Under the pieces are notes generated by a model that was not told where the DNA came from, did no database searches, and worked only from the letters and a program-made list of their open reading frames with translations. Source: Anaerolinea sp. (GTDB lineage: Bacteria > Chloroflexota > Anaerolineae > Anaerolineales > Villigracilaceae). From it: DNA of 45,244 nt. The translations under genes were made by a program, and so were the position numbers. Positions within the stretch are counted from its first letter, which is position 1, and every line of letters starts with the position of its first letter. The stretch is taken from NCBI GenBank assembly GCA_020719725.1, contig DYPU01000013.1:1-45244 (forward strand), in the 5' to 3' direction. Of the stretch, positions 1-6,956 are shown piece by piece.

Positions 1-151
1 GAACGCCGCTCGTACCGCAAACCCGGCAGTGATGGCGCTGGCAGCAGTGACCGGCCCGCCTATCGCAAATCTACCACATCTGAGGGTGAGGGTGGTGAAC
101 GCCGCTCGTACCGCAAACCCGGCAGTGATGGCGCTGGCAGCAGTGACCGGC
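1..151 (+). repeat. in-frame direct repeat, 55 bp identical, 96 bp period
   Basis: Bases 1-55 recur without change at 97-151. The 96 bp period equals 32 codons, so the repeat adds or removes whole units without shifting the frame. Copy number in the full gene is unknown because the window starts inside the array. Confidence 0.9.
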
Positions 152-258
152 GGCCTGCTCCCGGTAAGGGGTCCTACGGACGTCGGCCATCTTCGGGTGG
201 CAAACCAGGGCGCAAGCCTGGCTCTGGGCGCGGGTCTGGGGGGACGTTCAAAAAATAA
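1..258 (+). CDS. C-terminal tail of an unidentified protein, probably RNA-binding (5' truncated)
   Basis: Frame 1 is open from the first base and stops at TAA 256-258. The visible 85 residues are a low-complexity tail rich in Arg, Ser, Gly, Lys and Pro (ERRSYRKPGSDG, GGKPGRKPGSGRG) with no folded domain. A 32-residue unit occurs twice, the first part of it identical at the DNA level. Basic RGG-like tails of this kind are common at the ends of DEAD-box RNA helicases and RsuA/RluB-type pseudouridine synthases, so RNA binding is a reasonable inference, but the catalytic part lies outside the window and the family cannot be named. A hairpin terminator follows at 344-386. Confidence 0.6.
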   Translation, partial: ERRSYRKPGSDGAGSSDRPAYRKSTTSEGEGGERRSYRKPGSDGAGSSDRRPAPGKGSYGRRPSSGGKPGRKPGSGRGSGGTFKK

Positions 259-343
259 GGCTTTTACAATGGTTCACTTGTAAAAATGCTCGCCCCTACT
301 GGTTTTCAGGCCAAAAACAGTTAAGCGCTGTCAAACCACGCAA

Positions 344-386
344 AAAAGAAAAGGGCTGGATGTTTTCCATCTGGCCCTTTTCTTTT
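344..386. terminator. bidirectional Rho-independent terminator between convergent genes
   Basis: AAAAGAAAAGGGC (344-356) pairs with GCCCTTTTCTTTT (374-386), and a short inner TGGA/TCCA pair sits in the loop. The A tract on the left and T tract on the right let it act on both strands. The TAA stop of the minus-strand lipoprotein gene (385-387) overlaps the right arm. Confidence 0.85.
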
Positions 387-1170
387 AGGGGCCGGGCCAG
401 CGGATTTTGGCCGGGCTGGTGTAGCCATGTTTTTCAACGGCGTAGACTACTCCGCTCGAAGCAGCGGCGCAGCCGGAACCATCTTCGACGATGTAGCTGG
501 TCGTGTATTGGTCGGGAATGGAAGCCGTATACCAAATATAAGCGCCATTTTGGCAAACAAACATCTCCAGCATATAACCACGGTCATCATCCTGGGTCAT
601 TTCCACCTGTTGCCAGCTAATTTTGACCTTTTTATCACCAGTTCGCTCGGCTGTCACATTTTGGGGCGGATTATAGAGCACGCTTGGCCCCGGCAGGCGT
701 ACATCCGTGAGCAAAATAGTCGAAATATCGCCCGCAACATCCACCACCGAAGGGGCGACCCAACAAAAATAATTGAGCTTATCAAACTTGACGTAAAGCC
801 ACTTGCTATACTGAAAACGTCCGCGCACCGTCCCCACATCACCGCTATAAAGATCGGCGGCGTGCAGGAAGGCGGTAGATGGGCCATAGCGGCAGTGAGC
901 CTGTTTATTAACCGTCACCACCGGGAAGGTAAAGGTGGCGGTTGGGGTGATGCTGGGTGTTTCGGTTTCCGTCGGAGCGAGTGTAGGTGTGGGCGTTTCG
1001 GTTGGAAATGGTGTAACGGTGGCCGTTTCCGTTACAGTAGGTGCCAGGGTACTGGTGGGCGGCTCCGTTTCGGCAGGTATTGCACTCGCCGGGAGGGTTG
1101 GATTCGGGCCAAGAGGCAGATTACAGGCGGTTAGCGTGATTACCAGTAAGAGCAGGATAAGTTTCTTCAT
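385..1170 (-). CDS. lipoprotein with Thr/Pro-rich linker, SH3-like domain and Fn3-like domain
   Basis: The 261-residue product starts MKKLILLLLVITLTAC, a signal peptide with lipobox LTAC, so Cys16 is the likely lipidated residue. This start, with AGGA about 9 nt upstream, is preferred over an in-frame ATG 114 nt earlier that would place the signal peptide inside the protein. Residues 18-90 are a Pro/Thr/Glu linker typical of surface-displayed proteins. Residues about 92-150 (with CRYGPS and a YFCWV strand) look like a bacterial SH3 domain, and the last 95 residues resemble a fibronectin type III fold. It lies 10 nt downstream of the GDPD gene, as the last gene of that operon. A role in binding cell-envelope polymers is inference; no enzyme motif is visible. 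Confidence 0.8.
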   Translation of the reverse strand: MKKLILLLLVITLTACNLPLGPNPTLPASAIPAETEPPTSTLAPTVTETATVTPFPTETPTPTLAPTETETPSITPTATFTFPVVTVNKQAHCRYGPSTAFLHAADLYSGDVGTVRGRFQYSKWLYVKFDKLNYFCWVAPSVVDVAGDISTILLTDVRLPGPSVLYNPPQNVTAERTGDKKVKISWQQVEMTQDDDRGYMLEMFVCQNGAYIWYTASIPDQYTTSYIVEDGSGCAAASSGVVYAVEKHGYTSPAKIRWPGP

Positions 1171-1180
1171 AACGATAATC

Positions 1181-2092
1181 CTATTTCTTCCTCCCAAGAA
1201 TTTCGAGCAGAAGGTCGGGCCGGGCGGTGATGATACCATCCACCCCCCAGGCGATGTATTGACGCATCTGTTCAGGATCGTCAATCGTCCAGGGTTCCAC
1301 CCGCAGGTTGCGGGCGTGCGCCGCCCGGATAAATGCGGCAGTCATGACGCTGATACCGCTCGATTTTTCAGGTACTTGCAGGCTGTGGTAAATCGGAGAA
1401 ACCAGCCCGCCCATAAAAACTTTGCTTAATAAGACGAAACTGGTTGTCTCCTGGCGCGCGGCGGAAGTGGCGATTTCAGGGCATTCGGCCCGGAATTCGG
1501 TCATCCGTTCATCGTGGAAGGAAGCAATCAGGATTTGATTCTGCAGGTTGTATTGCCGAATCAGAGCGCAAAATGGTTTTGCCATTGAGCGTTCGGTTTT
1601 TTTGATTTCGATCACCATCCGGTAGCCAGGGAAAGCCTTAAAAATTTCTTCCAGGGTTGGAATGGTGATGCCCTGCCCTCGAAAGGGGAATGTTGCGCCG
1701 TCATCGGGCGACCAGCGATAGCCGGCATCGAGGGCTTTGATTTCGGCCAAAGTCAGCTCTTCGACATTGCCGCTGCCGTCGGTGGTGCGATCAACGGTTT
1801 TATCGTGAATCAGTACCAGCACGTCGTCTTTGGTGATGTGCAAATCCATTTCGAGCACATCCACGCCCAGGCTGGCGGCGTTCTGAAAGCTGAAAAGCGT
1901 TTCACTCGGCCACAGCCCCTCCCCGCCCTGGTGGGCGATGACCATTAATTCGGGTTGGTTGGCGTAGTAGGGGTGTTCGGGGGCCGGTTTGGCAAGTAGC
2001 ATCCAAACGACCAGAACAAGGGCTATGGCGGCCAGCCCTGCGCCGAAGATGCGTAGAATTTTATTTTTCAAGAAAAGCCTCCAGAAATGCAC
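1181..2092 (-). CDS. membrane-anchored glycerophosphodiester phosphodiesterase family protein
   Basis: The 303-residue protein has one N-terminal membrane segment (about residues 12-33) followed by a GDPD TIM barrel. Family motifs are readable: IAHQGGEGLWPSET at the place of the usual HRG...PENT, then VLEMDLHITKD and VLIHDKTVDRTTDG, which supply the Glu/Asp/His metal and catalytic set. The usual Arg after the first His is Gln here and the Asn of PENT is Thr, so activity or substrate may differ from classical GlpQ. The C terminus (PWTIDD, WGVDGIIT.RPD) is typical. The start codon lies inside the 3' end of the deacetylase gene (32 bp overlap), which suggests translational coupling. The family hydrolyses glycerophosphodiesters to glycerol-3-phosphate and an alcohol. 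Confidence 0.87.
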   Translation of the reverse strand: MHFWRLFLKNKILRIFGAGLAAIALVLVVWMLLAKPAPEHPYYANQPELMVIAHQGGEGLWPSETLFSFQNAASLGVDVLEMDLHITKDDVLVLIHDKTVDRTTDGSGNVEELTLAEIKALDAGYRWSPDDGATFPFRGQGITIPTLEEIFKAFPGYRMVIEIKKTERSMAKPFCALIRQYNLQNQILIASFHDERMTEFRAECPEIATSAARQETTSFVLLSKVFMGGLVSPIYHSLQVPEKSSGISVMTAAFIRAAHARNLRVEPWTIDDPEQMRQYIAWGVDGIITARPDLLLEILGRKK

Positions 2093-3107
2093 AAATATTT
2101 AGCCCAAGGGCCTCGTTGTTGTAGCCGCCTTCCATGACAATCAGGGTTGGAAGTGCCAGAGCCGCGATTTTTTGCCCAATTTGGCTGATTCCGGCCCGGC
2201 TGATGTGAATTTTTCCGAGCGGGTCTTCGTCGTAGATGTCCATTCCGGCGGAGATGACCAAAAACGAAGGGCGGTAGTCCGCGATTAGTCCGATTGCTTG
2301 ATCTAGCGTGTTTAAATAATGAGCGTCGTCGCTGCCGAAGGACAGTGGAAAGTTGCGATGGTAGCCCAGCCCTGGGCCTGCGCCGGTTTCGTCGGCGTAG
2401 CCGTTGTAGTAGGGATATTCAAGGTTGGGGTCGGCATGAATGGAGAGGCTGAATACATCGGCGCGTTCGTAAAAGATGTCTTGAGTGCCGTTACCGGCGT
2501 GATAGTCGATGTCGAGAATGGCTATTTTGCCAAATTGGGTTAGCCAGTTGGCTGCGATGGCGGCGTTATTGAGGTAGCAGTAGCCGCCGCAATTGGCTTT
2601 TCCGGCGTGATGGCCTGGGGGGCGGCATAAGGCAAATGCGGAATGTGGAATGTGGGCGGCAGTATTGGCGATAAATTGCGCGCCACTCAGGGCACAGTTG
2701 GCAGAATCGATGGCGGCAGGGTAGGTTCCGGCAACGATGGGGGCAGATAAGTCCATCATGTAGTATCCGGCGCGGCCCAGTAAGGCCTGGGGGATGTGTC
2801 TGCGTGAGGCGGCTGAGGGGAAGGTGGCGGGTAACAGGGCGGTGCGTTCGTATCCGGTGGGTTCTGCCAGCCATTCGCTGAAGGCGGTTTGCAGGAAGTG
2901 TAGATAGCCGGGGTCGTGGACTGTTTCAATCGGTTTCAGGCCAAAATCTGTGGGTGGGACGAGTTCGTAACGGCCAGTCGCTTTCAGCGCGGAGAGAATC
3001 CGTTCCATTCGCTCTGGCGTTTCAAAATGAATGATTTTTTCGCCGCCGTCGAAGATTTCAAAGGGCGGGGCGTGTTGGGTGTGGGCGGGGGAGTAGAAGA
3101 CTTTCAT
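2061..3107 (-). CDS. histone deacetylase-like amidohydrolase, closest in style to acetylpolyamine deacetylases
   Basis: The 348-residue protein matches the class II HDAC/acetylpolyamine amidohydrolase fold along its whole length. Visible motifs are ALCRPPGHHAG, GGYCYLNNAA, AILDIDYHAGNGTQDIFYER and VVMEGGY-like (IVMEGGYNNEALGLN). The zinc ligands read as Asp201, His203 and Asp290 (from AGMDIYDEDP), and the Tyr of EGGY fits the catalytic tyrosine. The N terminus (MKVFYSPAHTQH, PFE...PER) and overall order recall the Mycoplana acetylpolyamine amidohydrolase that I know, so deacetylation of acetylated polyamines is the best guess; other small acetyl-amides are possible. It is the first gene of the operon with the GDPD and the lipoprotein and is separated from the upstream peptidase gene by a terminator. 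Confidence 0.88.
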   Translation of the reverse strand: MKVFYSPAHTQHAPPFEIFDGGEKIIHFETPERMERILSALKATGRYELVPPTDFGLKPIETVHDPGYLHFLQTAFSEWLAEPTGYERTALLPATFPSAASRRHIPQALLGRAGYYMMDLSAPIVAGTYPAAIDSANCALSGAQFIANTAAHIPHSAFALCRPPGHHAGKANCGGYCYLNNAAIAANWLTQFGKIAILDIDYHAGNGTQDIFYERADVFSLSIHADPNLEYPYYNGYADETGAGPGLGYHRNFPLSFGSDDAHYLNTLDQAIGLIADYRPSFLVISAGMDIYDEDPLGKIHISRAGISQIGQKIAALALPTLIVMEGGYNNEALGLNICAFLEAFLEK

Positions 3108-3112
3108 GGCTT

Positions 3113-3147
3113 AAAAAAGGACTCCAAAGCCGGGAGACTTTGGAGTC
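3113..3147 (-). terminator. Rho-independent terminator of the S10 peptidase gene
   Basis: GACTCCAAAG (3120-3129) pairs with CTTTGGAGTC (3138-3147); read on the minus strand the stem is followed by a run of T (plus-strand A 3113-3118). It lies between the peptidase stop and the deacetylase start. Confidence 0.85.
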
Positions 3148-3155
3148 TGGGTGAT

Positions 3156-4613
3156 TTATTTTGCCTTTTGGATGAACTCTGCCAGGTCGGCTTTGAGGGC
3201 TTCGAGGGCGGGCAGCAGGGCGTACATCATGTGTCCGGCTTCGTAGTAGCTCATGCTGATGTTTTGGCGCAGGCTGGGGTGCAGGCCCATGTGATTGAGG
3301 GTGTATTCGGTGGCGAAAAAGGGTGTGGCGAGGTCGTAGTAGCCATTTCCGACAAAGATTTTCATGTGGGGGTTTTGGGTCATGGCCTGGCGCAGGTCTT
3401 CGTAGACGCGCACATAGGCGTTTTCATGTTCGGCGAAGCTCCAGGGCCAAACTTGAAAGTTGAGGACGTTGTAGGGCAGGTCGCTTTCAAAATTGAGTTC
3501 GGCGCGGATGTAGTGGTTGAAGGCAGCGGTGTATGGCCCGGCGACGTTGGCGTAGGAGGGGTCATAGTCGGGGGCTTCCCCGGCGGTGTCGCGATCCAGG
3601 CCGGTCAGGCGGCTGTCAAATCGGCCAATGGTTTTGCCTTCAGGGCGCAAAAATTCTTTGAAGAAGCGTGTGTCGCTGATGCGCAGGTTGCAGCTTTCGA
3701 TGTATTCGGTGCTCAGGCCGGTGTAGCGTGCCAGTTTTTCGACAACGGCGTTACGGTCGCGTTTGTTGAGGCTATCGCCTTTCATGAGGGCGGTGGCATA
3801 TTCGGTTTGAGCAAATTCGCGTACTTCTTCGAGCAGGTTTTGAAGTGGTCGGCGCAGACGCAATTTATGGTGATACCAGGCGCTGGCTGCGTAAGAGGGC
3901 AGGTATAGGATGTAGGGTAGGTCGTGGCCGGGGGGGAAATCGAGGGTGGAGAAATCGAGTACGGCGGAGATGAGCATGATGCCGTTCAGATATAGGCCGT
4001 GCCGTTGCAGTAAGTGACTGGAAAGGGCCGAGGCGCGGGTGGTTCCGTAGCTTTCGCCAATGAGAAACTTTGGCGAAAGCCAGCGTTGATAGCGAGTGGT
4101 GTACAGCCGAATGAATTCGGCTACGCTTTCGATGTCTTTTTTGAAACCGTGATATTCTTTGGCCTTTTGGCCTTCCACCGGGCGGCTAAAACCGGTACTG
4201 ATGGGGTCGATAAAGACCAGGTCGGTTTCATCGAGCAGGGTGTACTCGTTGTCGGTCAGACGGAAGGGCGGTTTGGGCAATCCCCCTTCATATTCCATGG
4301 CTACCCGGCGCGGGCCGAGGACACCCATATGTAACCAGATGGAGGCAGAGCCGGGGCCGCCGTTAAAAGAAAAGGTGACTGGGCGTGTGGCTTGGTCGGC
4401 CACCTCATCCAGGCTGTAGGCTGTGAAGAACATGGCGGCTTTGGGCTTGTGGCCTTCCGATTCTTTTTCCCGTTCTCCTTCTTCTTTGATCACAATTGTG
4501 CCGGTGGTGACGGTGTATTTGAGTTCTTTGCCATTTAGGATGAGGCTGTGTTTGCTCTCAACCAGTGCGTCTTGGGGGATGGGCTTTTTTTCTTCGGTTT
4601 TTTCGTCGGCCAT
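3156..4613 (-). CDS. serine carboxypeptidase family S10 protein
   Basis: The 485-residue protein carries the family S10 signatures: the oxyanion-hole segment FSFNGGPGSAS, the nucleophile elbow LIGESYGTTRAS (Ser188), GNGYYDLATPF with the catalytic Asp (Asp427) and EAGHMMY with the catalytic His (His461). The Ser-Asp-His order is as expected. No signal peptide is seen at the chosen start (MADEKTEEKKP), which has GGAG a few bases upstream, so the enzyme may be cytosolic, unlike many eukaryotic relatives. Family members cleave C-terminal residues, often at acidic pH; the substrate here is unknown. The gene appears to be transcribed alone, with its own terminator. Confidence 0.92.
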   Translation of the reverse strand: MADEKTEEKKPIPQDALVESKHSLILNGKELKYTVTTGTIVIKEEGEREKESEGHKPKAAMFFTAYSLDEVADQATRPVTFSFNGGPGSASIWLHMGVLGPRRVAMEYEGGLPKPPFRLTDNEYTLLDETDLVFIDPISTGFSRPVEGQKAKEYHGFKKDIESVAEFIRLYTTRYQRWLSPKFLIGESYGTTRASALSSHLLQRHGLYLNGIMLISAVLDFSTLDFPPGHDLPYILYLPSYAASAWYHHKLRLRRPLQNLLEEVREFAQTEYATALMKGDSLNKRDRNAVVEKLARYTGLSTEYIESCNLRISDTRFFKEFLRPEGKTIGRFDSRLTGLDRDTAGEAPDYDPSYANVAGPYTAAFNHYIRAELNFESDLPYNVLNFQVWPWSFAEHENAYVRVYEDLRQAMTQNPHMKIFVGNGYYDLATPFFATEYTLNHMGLHPSLRQNISMSYYEAGHMMYALLPALEALKADLAEFIQKAK

Positions 4614-4648
4614 AGCTGGCTCCTTTGCTTTGGTTGGATGGCGGGGTC

Positions 4649-4801
4649 AGGAACTTAGAAGTTGAATGCCTGCACTGGGCCGCAGGCATACGTGTACAAG
4701 AATTTTTGCTACCCACGAAGTCAGTCGTGGCTTCTTATAAGTTTTCTCTGTGTCTTCGTGGTTCAAATCCTTTTTGCCGTAGGCTGGCTTGTCCGAGTTA
4801 G
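4649..4801. repeat. dispersed repeat, copy A
   Basis: This intergenic segment shares both ends with a second copy at 45059-45187. The left end GGAACTTAGAAGTT (4650-4663) is identical. The right part shares TTCTCTG, TTCGTG, CCTTTTTGC and GGCTTGTCCGAGTTAG in the same order. The middle differs; here it holds two small hairpins (TGCCTGC/GCAGGCA and CCACGA/TCGTGG). No ORF or transposase is present. The right end overlaps the stop codon of the ACT-domain gene. Confidence 0.75.
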
Positions 4802-5478
4802 GATTTACGGGCGGGTTTATGTTGCTCGGTTTCTTTGGGCAAGAGACGGTCAATATTTTCGACGCAGAAATCGACAAAAATTTGGCGTGGAATTAAAATG
4901 CGCACGGCGGTGGGTAGAAACTCGTAGGCGCTGCCCACCGTTACGGCAATGGCGGTTTTGCCGCGCAAAGTTGCCAGGGTGGCTGGCCCAATCTTTTCGG
5001 TGAGCAATGTTTTTATAGCCGGGATTTGTTTTTCGAGAATGTCTTTGTAGGCGGCATAACCAACCGATTTGTGTTCTTCGGGTTTTGGTTTTGCCGGGCG
5101 GGAAAACTTGTGTCCGGCTGCGCTTAGGGCATTTTTGGCGGCTTTAAGCATTTCTTTTTTGACCAAAATCAGGTCGGTGTTGAAGGTGGAAATAGCGAAA
5201 ATTGGAATATTGGCTTCGGCCAGGCAGGTGGCGATGCCGGCCAAAATACCGGTTTCACCAAAATCGAGGCTGCCTGCCACTTGCAGGGCGTTCCAACCGG
5301 CTTCTGCGGCGTCACATTCCAGGCTGATCGGTTCGGCGACAACGATGGATAATTCGCTTTCGCTTTTGCTAATGCTGTAAAAGGGGCTGGAAAAGACCGT
5401 TTTTGGGATAGAGGCTTCAGGTTTAAGGCGATAAACTGTAAAAGTCTCGTCTAAAATGTTAAATTTAAGGGATTTCAT
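4798..5478 (-). CDS. ACT-domain protein with a C-terminal extension
   Basis: The 226-residue protein begins with about 125 residues that resemble the small tandem-ACT regulatory proteins: SELSIVVAEP, GWNALQVAGSLDFGETGIL and FAISTFNTDLILVKKEMLKAA are the characteristic strands and helices. Such domains bind amino acids or other small ligands. The last 100 residues follow a Lys/Pro-rich linker (RPAKPKPEEHKS) and are not recognised. No enzyme domain is fused. The gene stands alone, and its final bases and stop codon overlap the dispersed repeat. Function is unknown beyond likely ligand sensing. Confidence 0.75.
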   Translation of the reverse strand: MKSLKFNILDETFTVYRLKPEASIPKTVFSSPFYSISKSESELSIVVAEPISLECDAAEAGWNALQVAGSLDFGETGILAGIATCLAEANIPIFAISTFNTDLILVKKEMLKAAKNALSAAGHKFSRPAKPKPEEHKSVGYAAYKDILEKQIPAIKTLLTEKIGPATLATLRGKTAIAVTVGSAYEFLPTAVRILIPRQIFVDFCVENIDRLLPKETEQHKPARKS

Positions 5479-5548
5479 GGGAATTTTGCCTGTTTTTTGT
5501 AAATGATAGACTGAATATATTCATTATACGGGCAAAAGACAATTTAGG

Positions 5549-5580
5549 CTCTACCGTTTCAGGTCTAAAAATCGGTAGAG
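5549..5580. terminator. possible terminator hairpin between two minus-strand genes
   Basis: CTCTACCG (5549-5556) pairs with CGGTAGAG (5573-5580). It lies about 75 nt past the THUMP methyltransferase stop and upstream of the ACT gene. The T-run after it on the minus strand is weak, so termination is uncertain. Confidence 0.4.
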
Positions 5581-5654
5581 GTAGCCGCCCAGGCCAGGCG
5601 AGCGCTATTTTTCCAGCAAACCGGATATAAAACGGCGCTTTTTTGTGAATTGGG

Positions 5655-6824
5655 TTAGCCTTTTACCTGGCCCTGACCAAGATAGACTGATAAGCCGCCA
5701 TTAATCAATTTTTGAGATGTATCCAGTCCCAGCCGGGTTTGGCCGAGTAAAACCAGATCGTTGCATAAAATCCCCACTTTCCAGCCGGGGCAGGTGGCCC
5801 GCAAAACATGGCCCAATTGGGCATACAGGTTGCGTAAATCGTTGCTTGGGCTAACGCGTACTCCGTAGGGCGGATTTGTCAGCACCCAGCCCGGCTGGAG
5901 CGGGGGCTGAATGGCTGAAACGGCCTGAGTGCTAAATTGAATATACTGTTCGACCCCGGCCCTGGCGGCGTTTTCGTGCGCCATGCGAATAGCTCCCGCA
6001 TCCCGGTCAGAAGCCAGCAACAGCGGGGCGGCGGGTTTTTGAGCAGTTTTTGCCGCGTCTAGCAGCGATTGCCAGAGCGCAAAATCAAATTCCGGCCAAT
6101 CCATAAAAGCGAAGCGGCGATGCAGGCCGGGGGCTTGTTGGGTTGCCAGCAGCGCGGCTTCGATTGGAATTGTGCCAGAGCCGCAAAAAGGGTCAAGCAA
6201 CGGTGAGATTGTATCCCAGCCACTGAGCAGCAGCAGGGCGGCAGCCAGAGTTTCCCGCAAAGGGGCTTTGGCGGCGGCCAGCCGGTAGCCGCGTTTGTGC
6301 AGGTTTTCGCCAGAAGAATCGATGCTGATTAGAACCTGATCATTTTCCAGCCGGGCTAAGATGAGTTGGGCGGGTTGCTCCTGGTCTCTTTCGGCAGGTT
6401 TGCGAACCTGACAGGGCTTTCCCAGGCGATCGGCAATTGCGGTGGCAATTCGTTCGGCGACTGCGTCGGAGTGGTAGAGCTTGGATTTGTGGCAGGTGAC
6501 GCGCAGTTCGATGGGTTGGCCGGGGCGTAGAAAGCGTTCCCAGGGCAGCCGGGCGCTTTTTTCGCGTAGCTCGGTGAAGGTTTTAGCGTAAAAGAAATTA
6601 CCCATGCGTACCAGCACCCGGCTGACGGTTCGCAGGTGCAGGTTGGCGCGGTAGAGCGCTGTCAGGTCGCCACGCAGGCTGACGCCGCCAGGGTCGGCTG
6701 CGGGTTGGGGTAGGTCGGTTGAAATGGCGGGCCAGCCGGGGGGCAGCAGGCCCAGCGCTGCCAGTTCGCGGGTGGCGAGGCCGTTTAGCCCGGGTGCGGT
6801 TACAGCGTAGCAATAAAGGTCCAT
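5655..6824 (-). CDS. THUMP-domain class I SAM-dependent RNA methyltransferase (RlmL N-half/Trm14 type)
   Basis: The 389-residue protein has an N-terminal THUMP region (about 50-160, LRTVSRVLVRM then ELRVTCHKSKLYHSDAVAERI), followed by a Rossmann methyltransferase. PLLDPFCGSGTIPIEAAL is the SAM-binding loop and LTNPPYGVRV holds the N317-PPY catalytic motif used for exocyclic guanine N2 methylation. This combination matches the COG0116 family, which modifies 23S rRNA or tRNA guanosines. Length fits the single-methyltransferase form, not the bifunctional E. coli RlmL. AAGGGA lies a few bases upstream of the start. It is divergent from ppk. Confidence 0.88.
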   Translation of the reverse strand: MDLYCYAVTAPGLNGLATRELAALGLLPPGWPAISTDLPQPAADPGGVSLRGDLTALYRANLHLRTVSRVLVRMGNFFYAKTFTELREKSARLPWERFLRPGQPIELRVTCHKSKLYHSDAVAERIATAIADRLGKPCQVRKPAERDQEQPAQLILARLENDQVLISIDSSGENLHKRGYRLAAAKAPLRETLAAALLLLSGWDTISPLLDPFCGSGTIPIEAALLATQQAPGLHRRFAFMDWPEFDFALWQSLLDAAKTAQKPAAPLLLASDRDAGAIRMAHENAARAGVEQYIQFSTQAVSAIQPPLQPGWVLTNPPYGVRVSPSNDLRNLYAQLGHVLRATCPGWKVGILCNDLVLLGQTRLGLDTSQKLINGGLSVYLGQGQVKG

Positions 6825-6934
6825 AGTTTCCCTTGAGGTGGGTTAGTTGTTGAATGAAAAATATACCACGTTAACATTCTGATAACCTTAAATGGGCCAG
6901 CCGGGCATAAAATTTAGGCGATTGCTGGCGGCGG

Positions 6935-6940
6935 TATAAT
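6935..6940 (+). promoter_or_regulatory. candidate -10 element of ppk
   Basis: A perfect TATAAT lies 16 nt before the ATG at 6957. The -35 region is poor. If it is used, the 5' untranslated region would be only about 10 nt. Confidence 0.45.
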
Positions 6941-6956
6941 GAAAGGAAAAAAGAGA

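Noticed and set aside
1-151. The repeat at the window start as a CRISPR-like or mobile repeat
   Set aside because: The repeat is in frame, has a 96 bp period equal to 32 codons and encodes a basic tail, so it is an internal coding repeat.
427-1429. Long plus-strand frames opposite the lipoprotein gene, rich in Val/Gly repeats
   Set aside because: They are the reverse complement of the Thr/Pro/Glu linker, which produces repetitive open frames by composition alone.
2916-3908. A 330-codon plus-strand open frame opposite the deacetylase and S10 peptidase genes
   Set aside because: It is antisense to two clear genes with full family motifs, has a Gly/Val/Phe-rich composition typical of shadow frames, and shows no domain.
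4750-4790. GTTCAAATCC resembles the T-loop of a tRNA
   Set aside because: The flanking bases do not form a T stem, and no acceptor, D or anticodon arm can be built around it; the segment is part of the dispersed repeat.
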